This document shows, piece by piece, positions 51,581 through 61,088 of a stretch of 64,000 bases of DNA; position 1 is the stretch's first letter, and the number at the start of each line of letters is the position of its first letter. Under the pieces are notes generated by a model that ran no database searches, had not been told where the DNA came from, and saw nothing but the letters and a program-made list of their open reading frames with translations. Source of the DNA: Akkermansia muciniphila (GTDB taxonomy: Bacteria > Verrucomicrobiota > Verrucomicrobiia > Verrucomicrobiales > Akkermansiaceae); assembly GCA_945888515.1 (NCBI GenBank), contig CAMDAD010000013.1, forward strand, positions 22,029 through 86,028. The letters run 5' to 3'. Position numbers and translations under genes: made by a program.

Positions 51581-52789
51581 ATGGCCCGCGCCAAAATTCA
51601 TGTAGCTCTCGAAATCGGCACCAGCAAGGTTTGCATGTTGGTGGGAGAGGTGAAATCGGATGGTTCCGTGAAAATTCTCGGCATCGGCACCGCAAAATCC
51701 GCAGGCGTGCGCAAGGGGGAAATTTGCGACTATTCGAAAATTCGCGCCTGCGTGGAGGAAGCCCGTCATAAGGCAGAGGAATCGAGCGATGTCGAGATCG
51801 GCAGCGTATTTCTCTCGGTGACGGGAGCGCATTTTGTCGGCGTGAATAATACCGGCACTTATCGTCTGCCCGACAAGGAAAAGCAGATTCGGCCGGAGCA
51901 TCTGAGCGAGGCGGAACAGATCGCCAAGGGCGTGAGCATAGGCGAGGAAAACGTTTTTCTTCACACGATCCCGCGGCATTATCGCGTCGATTCCTTTGAG
52001 CATAATTCGAGCCCGCTAGGATTGTTTGGTAAAACGTTGGAATCCGACTATCACGTGGTGTACGGCATCGGCACCCGCATACAAAACAGCATCAAGTGCG
52101 CGCGTGAGTTGCACATGGAGGTGGACGATGTCGTTTTTGCTCCGATTGCTACGGCGCAGTATGCGCTCAATCGCAGCGAGCGAGAGCGCGGTGCTTTGCT
52201 GATCGACATCGGTGGTGGCACAACCGACTACGCACTTTATCTGGATGGCGCGATCGCGGCCTCGGGCTGCATTGCGGCGGGGGGCGAGCACGTTACTAAC
52301 GACATTCATATGCTCACCGAGTTGCCATTTTCGAAGGCGGAAGCGCTAAAAATTCGTGAAGGCGATGCCTCGGGCGATCAATCGCGTTCGGTCGGTGGCA
52401 TCAAGATTCCGTATGATGAAAAAGGCTTCACACACCAAGAGGTGAAGCGTGAGCTGCTCAATGAAGTAATTCGCCAGCGTATGCTGGAAATTCTTACTTT
52501 GGTCAAAAAACGCCTTCCCGCTGGTGCGATCGAGCGTCTCGGCACGGGTATCATTCTCTCCGGTGGCAGCAGCACCATGCATGGACTCGATAAGCTCGCT
52601 CATCAGGTTTTCGGTCAATCGGTCTATCGCGCCGAAAAAGCGGAAATCAGTGGCGTGCAGGCGAATTTTGAGGATCCGCAATTCGCTACCGCCCTAGGCC
52701 TGATCCGCTACGCGCAGTTGGCGGATATCGAAAAAAGGCAGAAGAGTGGATTTTTTAGCAAGCTCTGGCCCTTTGGTCGCAAATTCTAA
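51581..52789 (+). CDS. ftsA: Cell division protein FtsA
   Basis: 402 residues. Actin-like ATPase: phosphate 1 motif in A-L-E-I-G-T-S-K (about 9-16), phosphate 2 in L-L-I-D-I-G-G-G-T-T-D-Y (about 205-216), adenosine motif in I-L-S-G-G-S-S. The C-terminal G-F-F-S-K-L-W-P-F-G is the amphipathic helix that tethers Z-rings to the membrane. It starts 17 bases after ftsQ and ftsZ begins 12 bases after its stop. Confidence 0.94.
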   Translation: MARAKIHVALEIGTSKVCMLVGEVKSDGSVKILGIGTAKSAGVRKGEICDYSKIRACVEEARHKAEESSDVEIGSVFLSVTGAHFVGVNNTGTYRLPDKEKQIRPEHLSEAEQIAKGVSIGEENVFLHTIPRHYRVDSFEHNSSPLGLFGKTLESDYHVVYGIGTRIQNSIKCARELHMEVDDVVFAPIATAQYALNRSERERGALLIDIGGGTTDYALYLDGAIAASGCIAAGGEHVTNDIHMLTELPFSKAEALKIREGDASGDQSRSVGGIKIPYDEKGFTHQEVKRELLNEVIRQRMLEILTLVKKRLPAGAIERLGTGIILSGGSSTMHGLDKLAHQVFGQSVYRAEKAEISGVQANFEDPQFATALGLIRYAQLADIEKRQKSGFFSKLWPFGRKF

Positions 52790-52801
52790 CAACTTTTTCC
52801 C

Positions 52802-54370
52802 ATGATTGAATTTCCACGCAACGCACAACACACGATTCCTTCCTCGCAAGTCAAAATCATCGGACTCGGCGGGGCTGGGGCAAACATGCTCGACCGCGTG
52901 GCGCTGGATGGCTTGGACGGCGCGGAAATGCTCGCACTGAATGCCGACGTGCGCACTCTCACAGGATCTGTGGCCTCCGAGCGCGTGCAACTCGGGCGCA
53001 ATCTCACCAAAGGTCTCGGTACGGGAGGTGATCCAGAATTGGGAAAAAAGGTCACGCAGGAAGCGGAGATGGATATCCGCATGGCGATCAAAGGGCGCAA
53101 GATCGTGTTTCTCTGCGTGGGTCTCGGTGGCGGAACGGGGTCTGGCGGCGCGCCCATCATCACTCGCATCGCTCGGGAAGAGGGAGCGTTTGTCGTGGTC
53201 TTTGCCACCATGCCCTTCACCTTCGAGGGGCAACGCCGTCGTGATCAAGCGCAGACTTCGCTTAACGAACTGGCTGTGTTGAGCAATGCCTTAGTGGTCT
53301 TTGATAACAATCGCATGGGCGAGCTCGTGTTGGCGAAGCAAGGTATTCACGAGGCGTTTCAGGCCGGCGATCGCATGATTTCGGATAGCATCAAGGCGGT
53401 GATCCGTTTGGTGGTTCGTCCAGGCTTGATTCATGTAGGGCTCGATGAATTGATGACCGCACTCCGCACCACGCGCTCACGTTGTTTGTTCGGCTCGGGT
53501 GTGGCTACGGGCAAAGATCGTGCGGCGAAGGCCCTAGCCAATGCCTTGTCCAGCCCGCTGCTCGATAAGGGAACACTGTTGCGTGAAGCCGCATCAGTGC
53601 TGGTACATATCTGTGGCGGTGCTGATCTAACGCTTTATGAAGTCGAGCTACTGATGCAGAAGCTCGTGAAGTATGTTCCTACTAAAGCGCATGTTCTTTT
53701 CGGCGCTGCCATTGATGAATCGATGAAAGACGCGCTAAGCATTACGCTCATCAGCGCATTGCCTGAGGAAAAACTTCAGGAAAGTCCAGCAGCGTCCCCT
53801 CAGGAACCCGCACTTCTGGAGCCGAGCATAGGATTTGGTTTTGAAGATAAAACCGAAGCTATGGAGTCCGAGCCAGAGTCTGTTATCGATCAATACTCTT
53901 TCGCCACACCCAGTCCTGAATTGGCATACGATGCGATCGAACCCAACAAGGCATGGGAGCTCGCAAGAGACTCTCAGGGATTGATTTTTGATGATGGGAA
54001 AAAAGAGGAGTCGCCCTCACCTGATGTCCAACCATTCGCCGAACCCGATCAGGCGGAAGAGGAGCCGAATGCGGATTTTTCCAGCGCGGTCGATGCTGCG
54101 TCTCATACGGTAGCCGCTGCCGCGCGTGATTTGCGCGACGCTATCAAACAGGAAGATCCCATGACGGAGGTATGGACCTCCACGACAGATCATGAAAATT
54201 CTCCCGCAACGGACGTGAATGATCTGCTAGAAAAATCACGCGCAAAATTCAACCAGAAAGAATTATTGTTCGAAGGAGTTTCCCGAGGTCGATTCGGCGA
54301 TACTGATCCGACGGTGGTCGATGGTGATGACCTCGATATCCCGCCGTTTCTTCGCAAGAAAAAAAAGTAG
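52802..54370 (+). CDS. ftsZ: Cell division protein FtsZ with a degenerate T7 (synergy) loop
   Basis: 522 residues, longer than usual (about 380-400) because of a long acidic linker (about 335-505). The GTP site is intact: G-G-A-G at 23-26 and the tubulin signature G-G-G-T-G-S-G at 109-115. The C-terminal peptide D-I-P-P-F-L-R-K is conserved. The T7 loop, which activates hydrolysis in the next subunit, is normally P-G-L-x-N-x-D-F-A-D. Here it reads P-G-L-I-H-V-G-L-D-E (207-216), so the Asn is His, the first Asp is Gly and the catalytic Asp is Glu. GTPase activity may therefore be altered. No Shine-Dalgarno; TTTTTCCC precedes the ATG. Confidence 0.93.
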   Translation: MIEFPRNAQHTIPSSQVKIIGLGGAGANMLDRVALDGLDGAEMLALNADVRTLTGSVASERVQLGRNLTKGLGTGGDPELGKKVTQEAEMDIRMAIKGRKIVFLCVGLGGGTGSGGAPIITRIAREEGAFVVVFATMPFTFEGQRRRDQAQTSLNELAVLSNALVVFDNNRMGELVLAKQGIHEAFQAGDRMISDSIKAVIRLVVRPGLIHVGLDELMTALRTTRSRCLFGSGVATGKDRAAKALANALSSPLLDKGTLLREAASVLVHICGGADLTLYEVELLMQKLVKYVPTKAHVLFGAAIDESMKDALSITLISALPEEKLQESPAASPQEPALLEPSIGFGFEDKTEAMESEPESVIDQYSFATPSPELAYDAIEPNKAWELARDSQGLIFDDGKKEESPSPDVQPFAEPDQAEEEPNADFSSAVDAASHTVAAAARDLRDAIKQEDPMTEVWTSTTDHENSPATDVNDLLEKSRAKFNQKELLFEGVSRGRFGDTDPTVVDGDDLDIPPFLRKKKK

Positions 54371-54391
54371 TCATGGCAAGGGTTGCTTGAC

Positions 54392-55123
54392 TTACTCGCG
54401 GGGAGAAGTCGTGCACCGGAGATAAAGCTGGACGACTTCTTGATGAAGCATCTTGGCGGCGTCTTTTCGATTCGCTGGAAGTGCGGATGGTTCTCCGATG
54501 CGGAGACTCGCACGAAGTTCTTGCACCCTAGCCAAGCGAATCATGTGCGAGACCAGCGTGTGATCGCCCCAGTAGCAGACATCGTGAGCGATGTCGCCTT
54601 TTGTTGCTGTGTAATGAATAGCGGCGGGCGTGATCGTTGTGCGGCAGTCGAGAGCGATTTGAAACAGTGTCGGCTTGAAAGGCAGGACCATGCGGCCATC
54701 CGAACTCGTGCCTTCGGGAAAAAGAACCACGGGCAGGCCACTTTCGAAAACGGCACGGATGCCCTCGGCGGTAGTGGATGCGCTCGAAGGACGACCGCGC
54801 TCCGCGAGGATGGTGCCCGCCGATTTCAGCAGCAAGCCGATCACAGGCCAGTGTCGCACATCGGACTTCGCAACAAAAACAAGCGGGCTTTGTGCCGCGA
54901 TCACCAGGACGTCGAGGTAGCTGAGATGATTGCATACGACCAGTCCATGCTGTGGTAAAGTGCCTGATACGGCCGACTCGGTCTCCAGCGCACGCAACAT
55001 GCGGCGCGCTTGTTTTTGCTGCCACAGGGCCCGTTCCCGCAGACTGATTCCCGGCTGTTTTTCAATCAAAGCGAGCGCGATGGCCCATGTGAGTTTGATG
55101 AGTCTGCGAGTAGCTCTAAACAT
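54392..55123 (-). CDS. PlsC-like O-acyltransferase, probably OlsA of ornithine lipid synthesis
   Basis: 243 residues. An N-terminal membrane segment (about 8-22) is followed by the acyltransferase motifs N-H-L-S-Y-L-D (HX4D, near 68-74), F-V-A-K-S-D-V and F-P-E-G-T-S-S-D-G. Members acylate lysophosphatidate or, in the OlsA branch, lyso-ornithine lipid. The start at 55123 overlaps the end of the OlsB-like gene by eight bases, and that pairing favours OlsA, although a general PlsC role cannot be excluded. The end converges with ftsZ. Confidence 0.82.
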   Translation of the reverse strand: MFRATRRLIKLTWAIALALIEKQPGISLRERALWQQKQARRMLRALETESAVSGTLPQHGLVVCNHLSYLDVLVIAAQSPLVFVAKSDVRHWPVIGLLLKSAGTILAERGRPSSASTTAEGIRAVFESGLPVVLFPEGTSSDGRMVLPFKPTLFQIALDCRTTITPAAIHYTATKGDIAHDVCYWGDHTLVSHMIRLARVQELRASLRIGEPSALPANRKDAAKMLHQEVVQLYLRCTTSPRE

Positions 55124-55868
55124 GTTCGCCGTTTCCTTTAAAATATCGCTTCTTGCCAGCGCGTGACATATTTTCGATATCGAGGATGGTGAGGAAGTCA
55201 ATCGTTTTGAAAGCGCGGTCCAGCGCCGGTGCACCTGCGATCATGGAGCCTATGGTAAGGTAAGCGGCGAAAAGTTTCGGCGTGGCCACGGGAAGAGAGT
55301 CTTCCGCAGCAGGTGGCATGACATAGTTTCCAATCGGCTCGGTGCGCAAGGGGGATGGAGCAAGATATTTTTCCCCCAACTGGCGATAGAGCGTCCAGCC
55401 TTCTGCCGGATCTTGCGATGTGAGTGAACTGCAGCCAATCAAGTAACGCGCACCGCAGTTTTCGGCGTAGCGCGCGATGCCTCGCCACAGCAGATCGATG
55501 ACGGAACGATTGCGGTGATCGATGTGAACACAGGCACGACCAAGCTCGACAATCTGATGACGCATCGGCTCGTAAGGCGAAAAATCAAACTCCTGTTCGC
55601 TGTAGTAGCCGCGGCCCGCAGCCGCCATTGCACCAGTTTGCAACCGATAGGTTCCAATCGCCGCGCCGGTCTCTTGATCTTCGATGATGAGGTGATCGCA
55701 CTGTGCATCGAAAGGATCCGCATCTAACCCGCTCAGCTGGGAAGACGCCAATCCCTCGCCAAGCTCTAGGTTAAAAATCTTGTAGCGCAATCGTTGTGCC
55801 GCCTCAATGTCGTGATCATTGCGGGTGGTCCGGATGGAGTAGCCTGCCGTGGCGAATAATGAACTCAT
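55116..55868 (-). CDS. OlsB-like N-acyltransferase (GNAT/hemolysin family)
   Basis: 250 residues. The R-L-R-Y-K-I-F-N-L-E-L-G-E-G pattern near 27-40, D-x-x-C-D-H-L-I-I near 57, I-G-T-Y-R-L near 71 and V-E-L-G-R-A-C-V-H near 107-115 are the hallmarks of OlsB, which transfers a 3-hydroxyacyl chain from ACP to the alpha-amino group of ornithine. With the following PlsC-like gene this gives both enzymes for ornithine lipids, phosphorus-free membrane lipids made by many bacteria under phosphate limitation. Start M-S-S-L-F at 55868 is preferred over an ATG 20 codons upstream. Confidence 0.84.
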   Translation of the reverse strand: MSSLFATAGYSIRTTRNDHDIEAAQRLRYKIFNLELGEGLASSQLSGLDADPFDAQCDHLIIEDQETGAAIGTYRLQTGAMAAAGRGYYSEQEFDFSPYEPMRHQIVELGRACVHIDHRNRSVIDLLWRGIARYAENCGARYLIGCSSLTSQDPAEGWTLYRQLGEKYLAPSPLRTEPIGNYVMPPAAEDSLPVATPKLFAAYLTIGSMIAGAPALDRAFKTIDFLTILDIENMSRAGKKRYFKGNGEHV

Positions 55869-55942
55869 CGGCCCAGAGTAGGAAAGCGCTGCGAAAAAAG
55901 AATCACTGATCGCTGACGAAATCGTCACTCATCATGCCCCGT

Positions 55943-58900
55943 TCAAACCTCATCCGGTTTCAGCCAGCGGAAGGATGTGACAAGAAAACGCCTGCCGAAA
56001 TCACTGGGGCTGCCGGGTTGGAGGGGATTGAGACCGGTGGCATCAGGGCGTAGAGGCTCGGGCACGCGCTGCACCACGGCCTCGCACCAAGCACGGGCAC
56101 GCGCAACGCCATTTTCATCATTGGCCTCACCGTAGGCGCGTATGCGGAACGTGTCAGAGCGAGCTGTCAAGGTGGAGCCGATCACCTGTAAGACATCTGC
56201 CTGCGTCAAGTAGCCCGGCACGCCCCATGCCATACTATCGGGCTTCATGGTCTGCTCCAAGCGCGTGGCATCACGGATGTTATCGGGGTGCGTGTAGTTC
56301 GACAGAGAGCTGCGATTGTTGAGCGGATATGCGGAGTGGAAAGTTTGATTCAGCCCCGCGGCTTCGATCGCTGCCTGGAGCGGTCCCATGCGCCCCGTCT
56401 CATCATCGCGTAGGCGGCGGTTGACGAAATCCGACAACGATAAAAACGGTCCGCGCAGTTTGACTTGCTGGACGATTTGTTCCGCTAAACGGAGCACTTC
56501 CGCATCATTCAACACGCGATACCCATCCCATGCCGCTTGGTTGTCCGCAGAGTCTGAGCCCTGCCAGTCTCTGCCAGGGGCTTGCAATATGCGCGGGAAC
56601 GCCACGCCACCACGCGAGCCTAACAGATTTTTATTGGATCGCAGCAGAGCTTGCCACGCAGCGACCGATGTTGAGTTCACATTGAAGGCACCATCTAGCA
56701 ATAAGTGACGGGCAGGTTGGTGCAGATCCATCAACTGCGATTCCGTCACCATGCCGCGTGTCATGGGATTCAGTCGCATGCGACCATGGGGCAGTGGATT
56801 TCGCACCGGATCACGCAGGAAATTGGACTTGGCGTTGCGATCGCCCGTCGAAAAGAAAAAATCATCCCACAGCGTATGATTGAGCTCATAGGAGAGGTCG
56901 TAGACTAACAAGTCGGTATTCGTGTAGTCTTGATAGAGAGCTCTTCCTTGACGTGCCCAGTCATCCTGACCACGGGATCGCTGCAAGTCACTAGACCAGC
57001 CGATATGGGAAGAATCAAAGCCGCCATAGGAGAGATCTGCCCGACTCAGAGCCGGAGTGGTTCTATCGATCCCGCGCAATGGACCCGTGGCAATGCGAGG
57101 ATCTACGAGGGAATTGCCGAGAGCGTAGGATGGATGCCACACGAACTCGGAAAATTTTACGTGTTGCAACTGGCCTAACGAAAGGACGCCTACTCCCTCG
57201 CGCGGTACATCAAACAATACCATGCGTTCTCGTCCCTCTTGGGGCGTGCCGAAGGGATTGCCATGATAACGACCATTCCGATAGACAGGCATTTGGTCAT
57301 TCCAAGAAACCGCTTGGTCATATAAATCACGAGTATAAATCCCAAAAAACCAAGGTCCGCCTCCAGAGCCAGACAATGGCAGCGAGCCGGCGATATTGTC
57401 CCAAGGGCTGCGTGTTGCATAAGCAGCACGGGGGTTCCACGTGGCCAGTGGTGATTCCTCAAAAAACGCGGTGCCGCGCAATGCACCGGAGTTGATCTGA
57501 TTCGATGGATGTTCCTGAAACCAGCGCAACCGATACCCTTCGCGGGTACGCACATTCGGCACTTGGGTGGGCATGGGATTTGTGAGCGAAGTATTTTCCA
57601 TCGGCTCGCGACCATTCGCCGCCCATGAGATGCGGGGTTCACGTCCGCCTCCATATTGGAGTGAGCAGGACGCGTAAGCAATTTGCGGCAACGTATCAAA
57701 AATTTCCGGAGAGATATTGCTGCGCTTGCCGAGCTCTTTGAGAATCATGCGTTGGTCATCGGCCTGATTGCGGATGTTCCAGAAATTGGTGGGAGCAAAC
57801 CAATATGAGGTCGGTTGGAAATTGAATCCGCCATCTAGTTCCGACGAGGTAAAATAAAAACAACGCGAAACATCCGGCGGCACTTCGCAGCTGAGTTCGT
57901 TGCGCTCCAGAGCATAGTCGTCGTATTCCGCGCCGCGTGCGGGGGAGAAGACGAGGCATTCGCCCGGACCTATCGTTGTTTTGGGCAAGCTATAATAAAA
58001 GCTGCCGATGTAAGGATCCGTGTAGCCCGCGCTGTTCGTGATACCACTTCCCTGCGGAGAGGAGAAATCCGTGCTGCGCCCGCCGAAAAACCAGATCCAC
58101 TGTGCTCGGACGTTAAAGTTCATGGAGCCGGAACGCAGGATGCCGTCGGTCCACATTTCCTGACGCCCGTTGACGTGGAGCATGACCATCGAGCGGTCCA
58201 TGGTTAGTTCGATGTTATAGGGATTCCATAACACGACGCGCGGGTAGGTTTGTAGACGCACATTGTATTGGTAAAGCGACCCCGGAGGATTGTTGTGCCA
58301 GCTGATGGCAAAATAGGTCGAGCCCTCGACGAGGATGGGCGTAAGATTGGATTTTTGATAGGCGGCAACAGAAGCGGGCCGCAAGTTCGCCGAGGCTCCA
58401 TCGGCCGCAGCGAACAATCGTGGCTGTGGTTCGGGTGTGGGATTGATGGCATTTAGCGTTCCGCCCTTCATACGCGTCCTTTGCATTGCCCAATCTCGGA
58501 TCAGCCCAAAGCGCGGTGAGGTAGTGCGGTGGCGCGTGTTGTTCCATGTCAGACCTTCCGCTGAGGCGGCGGCTTCATTGGCGGGGCCTATCAGATTGTC
58601 GCTGTCCGTTAGTCCCGCCGCGAGCGATGTCCCATCACTGCGCAGATCGGGAAAGCTGCCGTTGCTGTGGAGGTATGCCGTGAGGTCGCGCTTGAGCCGC
58701 CCCTGACGTACATTGGCCTGCACACCGAGAGAATGTGTGGTCGTGTGATGAAATGCTTTGCGAGCGATGGTGGAATCTGAGGCCGGGATCAAATCGACTT
58801 GACGCGCGGATACCAGCCGCGCCTTGTCTACTTCCGTGAGATCCTGCCTGCCGAGAGCCGTGCTGGCATCGCTCTCCTGTGAGTGAAGAAGCGAAAAGTA

Positions 58901-59566
58901 GCCACCCTCCGCTGGTTGCATCGGGTTCGGTTTTTTTCCCTCGTAGGCATTGATGGTGGCGATGTTTGCCTTCACACCTTCATCGCCTACCCAGTAAGCA
59001 TAACGCCCACGTTGGTTCGGTTGACCCATGAGATTGACCAGTGGCGCCCTCACCAAGTCGCTAGGCGCCGCCCGCGTGCCCACGGTGCCACGGTCTATCA
59101 TCACTGCGGAGTTTTCATTCGTTAGAACGCTGGACGGGGTGAAACTTGTGCCAGTTTCATTACCGCTCACCAGCCAGCTCTTCACGCTCTGCATACGATT
59201 CGGCGGGCGAAGGTCAGTTAGGCCGCCATTGGCATCATCGCGCCGCCATAGCGAAGTGCCATCGGCCGCGGTGGTGCTCCACGCACCAGTCCAGTGCGGA
59301 TGGGCAGCCGCGTTTTCCAGAGAGGCAGTGGCGCTGACTCGTTGATCCGGCCCGAGTTGTTTTTGTAAGCTGCCTATCGCCAAGAGCAGGGCCACACGAG
59401 CATTGCCGCGTGCCTGTGCTTGATCCTGTGCCTGACTACTGCGTCTTAGCTCGATCGAGGACAGACCCAGCATCGAGAGCGCGAGCAAGGCAATGACAAA
59501 GAGCAAGGCAACACTCATCACAAGCGTAAAGCCCTGCTCGTGCTGCACTGACGGCTGTTTCCTCAT
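55943..59566 (-). CDS. Verru_Chthon cassette protein A (prepilin-like N-terminus)
   Basis: 1207 residues. The N-terminus E-Q-G-F-T-L-V-M-S-V-A-L-L-F-V-I resembles a type IV prepilin: cleavage after G12, then a hydrophobic helix, but the usual Glu at mature position 5 is Met. The remaining large, Ser/Asn/Arg-rich, low-Cys region lacks known domains and matches the Verru_Chthon cassette protein A family (TIGR02600) named from Verrucomicrobium and Chthoniobacter, where four proteins A-D are normally adjacent. Here B, C and D are not seen beside it. It is probably exported and surface-located through pilus-like machinery. Function unknown. Confidence 0.82.
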   Translation of the reverse strand: MRKQPSVQHEQGFTLVMSVALLFVIALLALSMLGLSSIELRRSSQAQDQAQARGNARVALLLAIGSLQKQLGPDQRVSATASLENAAAHPHWTGAWSTTAADGTSLWRRDDANGGLTDLRPPNRMQSVKSWLVSGNETGTSFTPSSVLTNENSAVMIDRGTVGTRAAPSDLVRAPLVNLMGQPNQRGRYAYWVGDEGVKANIATINAYEGKKPNPMQPAEGGYFSLLHSQESDASTALGRQDLTEVDKARLVSARQVDLIPASDSTIARKAFHHTTTHSLGVQANVRQGRLKRDLTAYLHSNGSFPDLRSDGTSLAAGLTDSDNLIGPANEAAASAEGLTWNNTRHRTTSPRFGLIRDWAMQRTRMKGGTLNAINPTPEPQPRLFAAADGASANLRPASVAAYQKSNLTPILVEGSTYFAISWHNNPPGSLYQYNVRLQTYPRVVLWNPYNIELTMDRSMVMLHVNGRQEMWTDGILRSGSMNFNVRAQWIWFFGGRSTDFSSPQGSGITNSAGYTDPYIGSFYYSLPKTTIGPGECLVFSPARGAEYDDYALERNELSCEVPPDVSRCFYFTSSELDGGFNFQPTSYWFAPTNFWNIRNQADDQRMILKELGKRSNISPEIFDTLPQIAYASCSLQYGGGREPRISWAANGREPMENTSLTNPMPTQVPNVRTREGYRLRWFQEHPSNQINSGALRGTAFFEESPLATWNPRAAYATRSPWDNIAGSLPLSGSGGGPWFFGIYTRDLYDQAVSWNDQMPVYRNGRYHGNPFGTPQEGRERMVLFDVPREGVGVLSLGQLQHVKFSEFVWHPSYALGNSLVDPRIATGPLRGIDRTTPALSRADLSYGGFDSSHIGWSSDLQRSRGQDDWARQGRALYQDYTNTDLLVYDLSYELNHTLWDDFFFSTGDRNAKSNFLRDPVRNPLPHGRMRLNPMTRGMVTESQLMDLHQPARHLLLDGAFNVNSTSVAAWQALLRSNKNLLGSRGGVAFPRILQAPGRDWQGSDSADNQAAWDGYRVLNDAEVLRLAEQIVQQVKLRGPFLSLSDFVNRRLRDDETGRMGPLQAAIEAAGLNQTFHSAYPLNNRSSLSNYTHPDNIRDATRLEQTMKPDSMAWGVPGYLTQADVLQVIGSTLTARSDTFRIRAYGEANDENGVARARAWCEAVVQRVPEPLRPDATGLNPLQPGSPSDFGRRFLVTSFRWLKPDEV

Positions 59567-59767
59567 GTCTTATCGATTGCGCCCTACACATTGCATATAC
59601 AATGCCAATTTCAAGCATAAAAGATCTCGGCGACGCGCAAGGCGCCTGATAGAATCAGGGATGCGCTTGCGCTGGGGAGTTCTGGTCAGCCGTTCTTTGA
59701 CTCGGCGTGTATTCAGATAATTTCCGGGATGTGCTTGCGCTTTGTGGAATTCCGTCGATGTTACCAC

Positions 59768-60976
59768 ATGCGCAGTCTTCGGTTCATACAACTCTTCCGC
59801 ATGATTTTCGGTCCGGCGGAAAATCTCGACCCGCGGAAAATCGAGAGTATGGGTTTGCTGGCGGTGAAAATCGCCCAAATGTATGCCATTCGCGCCGATT
59901 TGCTGGGTCCGGAAAAAACCGCAAAGCTGAATGGCTTCTATGAGGAAGCCACCCCAATGCCCGCTGGAGAATTTCTTGCTGAAGTGAAACGTGAGGCCCC
60001 ACCAGCATTTTGGCAGCATCTCGATCACCTTGAAGAAGCACCGCTGGCTGTGGCATCGCTCGGGCAGGTGCATCGTGGTCGTCTCAAGGATGGCACGCAG
60101 ATTGTCGTCAAGGTCTTGCGCAAGGATCACGCGGCGGAGTTCCAGCGCGATGTGGCCGCAGTCAAATTTCTCGCAAAAACCTCGTTGTTTTTTTACCCAC
60201 CACTGCAACGACTCGCGGATCCGTTAGGGACATTGGAAACGATACGCCGCACTACGGTCACGGAAATGGATCTTTTGGCCGAGGCCAGTGGCACGGACGA
60301 AATGATCCGTCTGCGCGATCTCGGCATGGACACGCTGCCGCATCTTAAGCTCTTGGCCTTTCCGCGCATCTATCGGGAATTTTCCACCAGCAGCATTCTT
60401 GTCAGTGAGTTCGTCGCCGCGCCTACCGTCCGCAAGTTGCTCAAGAGTAAAGAATTTACCTACGAGAACTTGCTTCTGTTGTTCCGTATACACGGTTATT
60501 TTCTTTTTTTCCAAGGACAGTTTCACGGTGACTTTCACCCTGGTAACGTCTTTTACGATGGACGTAGCTTTTGGTTTATCGACAATGCTAACGTGGAGAC
60601 GGTGCCGCGCGAGTTTTCCCGTGGTCTGCTCGCCTTCATGGTGGCGCTTGGAGAAAAACGCTACGATGACGCGGCGCGCGCAATCGAGGCGTTGGGGGTT
60701 CGTCCTTTGCCGCAGCCGCAGAAATTCCGCGATGCCTTTGCCAAACTTTACCAGAACTTCGGCAATAAACCTGTGGGCGAAGAGAGCCTCACTATGCAAA
60801 TGATGCAAACGATCCGCATGGCGGTGGAAGAAGGTTTGCAATTTCCGGAAGGCGCGTTTCCTATCATCAAAAGCCTGATGTATCTCGACGGCATGGCGAT
60901 TTCCTGCGCACCCGAAAAATTCTTGTTAGAAGATGTCGCAACCTATGCGAAGGATTTTGTGACAAGGGCGGATTGA
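59768..60976 (+). CDS. ABC1/AarF/UbiB-family kinase-like protein
   Basis: 402 residues. Family motifs: K-I-A-Q at 34-37 where the norm is K-x-G-Q, the A-rich loop A-V-A-S-L-G-Q-V-H-R-G, V-V-K-V-L (ATP lysine), H-G-D-F-H-P-G-N at 253-260 (catalytic Asp and Asn), and I-D-N at 271-273 where most have L-D-F-G. The C-terminus is helical without the two membrane helices of UbiB. UbiB-type proteins are ATPases needed for ubiquinone or isoprenoid lipid handling. The start may be 59729 (13 residues longer). The altered K-x-G-Q suggests a divergent branch. Confidence 0.85.
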   Translation: MRSLRFIQLFRMIFGPAENLDPRKIESMGLLAVKIAQMYAIRADLLGPEKTAKLNGFYEEATPMPAGEFLAEVKREAPPAFWQHLDHLEEAPLAVASLGQVHRGRLKDGTQIVVKVLRKDHAAEFQRDVAAVKFLAKTSLFFYPPLQRLADPLGTLETIRRTTVTEMDLLAEASGTDEMIRLRDLGMDTLPHLKLLAFPRIYREFSTSSILVSEFVAAPTVRKLLKSKEFTYENLLLLFRIHGYFLFFQGQFHGDFHPGNVFYDGRSFWFIDNANVETVPREFSRGLLAFMVALGEKRYDDAARAIEALGVRPLPQPQKFRDAFAKLYQNFGNKPVGEESLTMQMMQTIRMAVEEGLQFPEGAFPIIKSLMYLDGMAISCAPEKFLLEDVATYAKDFVTRAD

Positions 60977-61088
60977 TGGCTCTCCGCAAGTGTCTGCTAT
61001 GGCTGAATCCGGAGATTTTCTTTCGCAAGGGAAAAGTTACGGTTGCAGGTCCATGAATTACCGCTAGCCTGCGGCACATCAATTTCCT

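Noticed and set aside
59570..60208. Minus-strand frame of 212 codons over the UbiB-like gene
   Set aside because: Antisense to clear kinase motifs.
6900..60940. Frequent GTTAG/CTAAC words, many at leucine TTA codons followed by G
   Set aside because: TTA codons before other bases are also present; without counts against a codon-pair model this cannot be called a signal.
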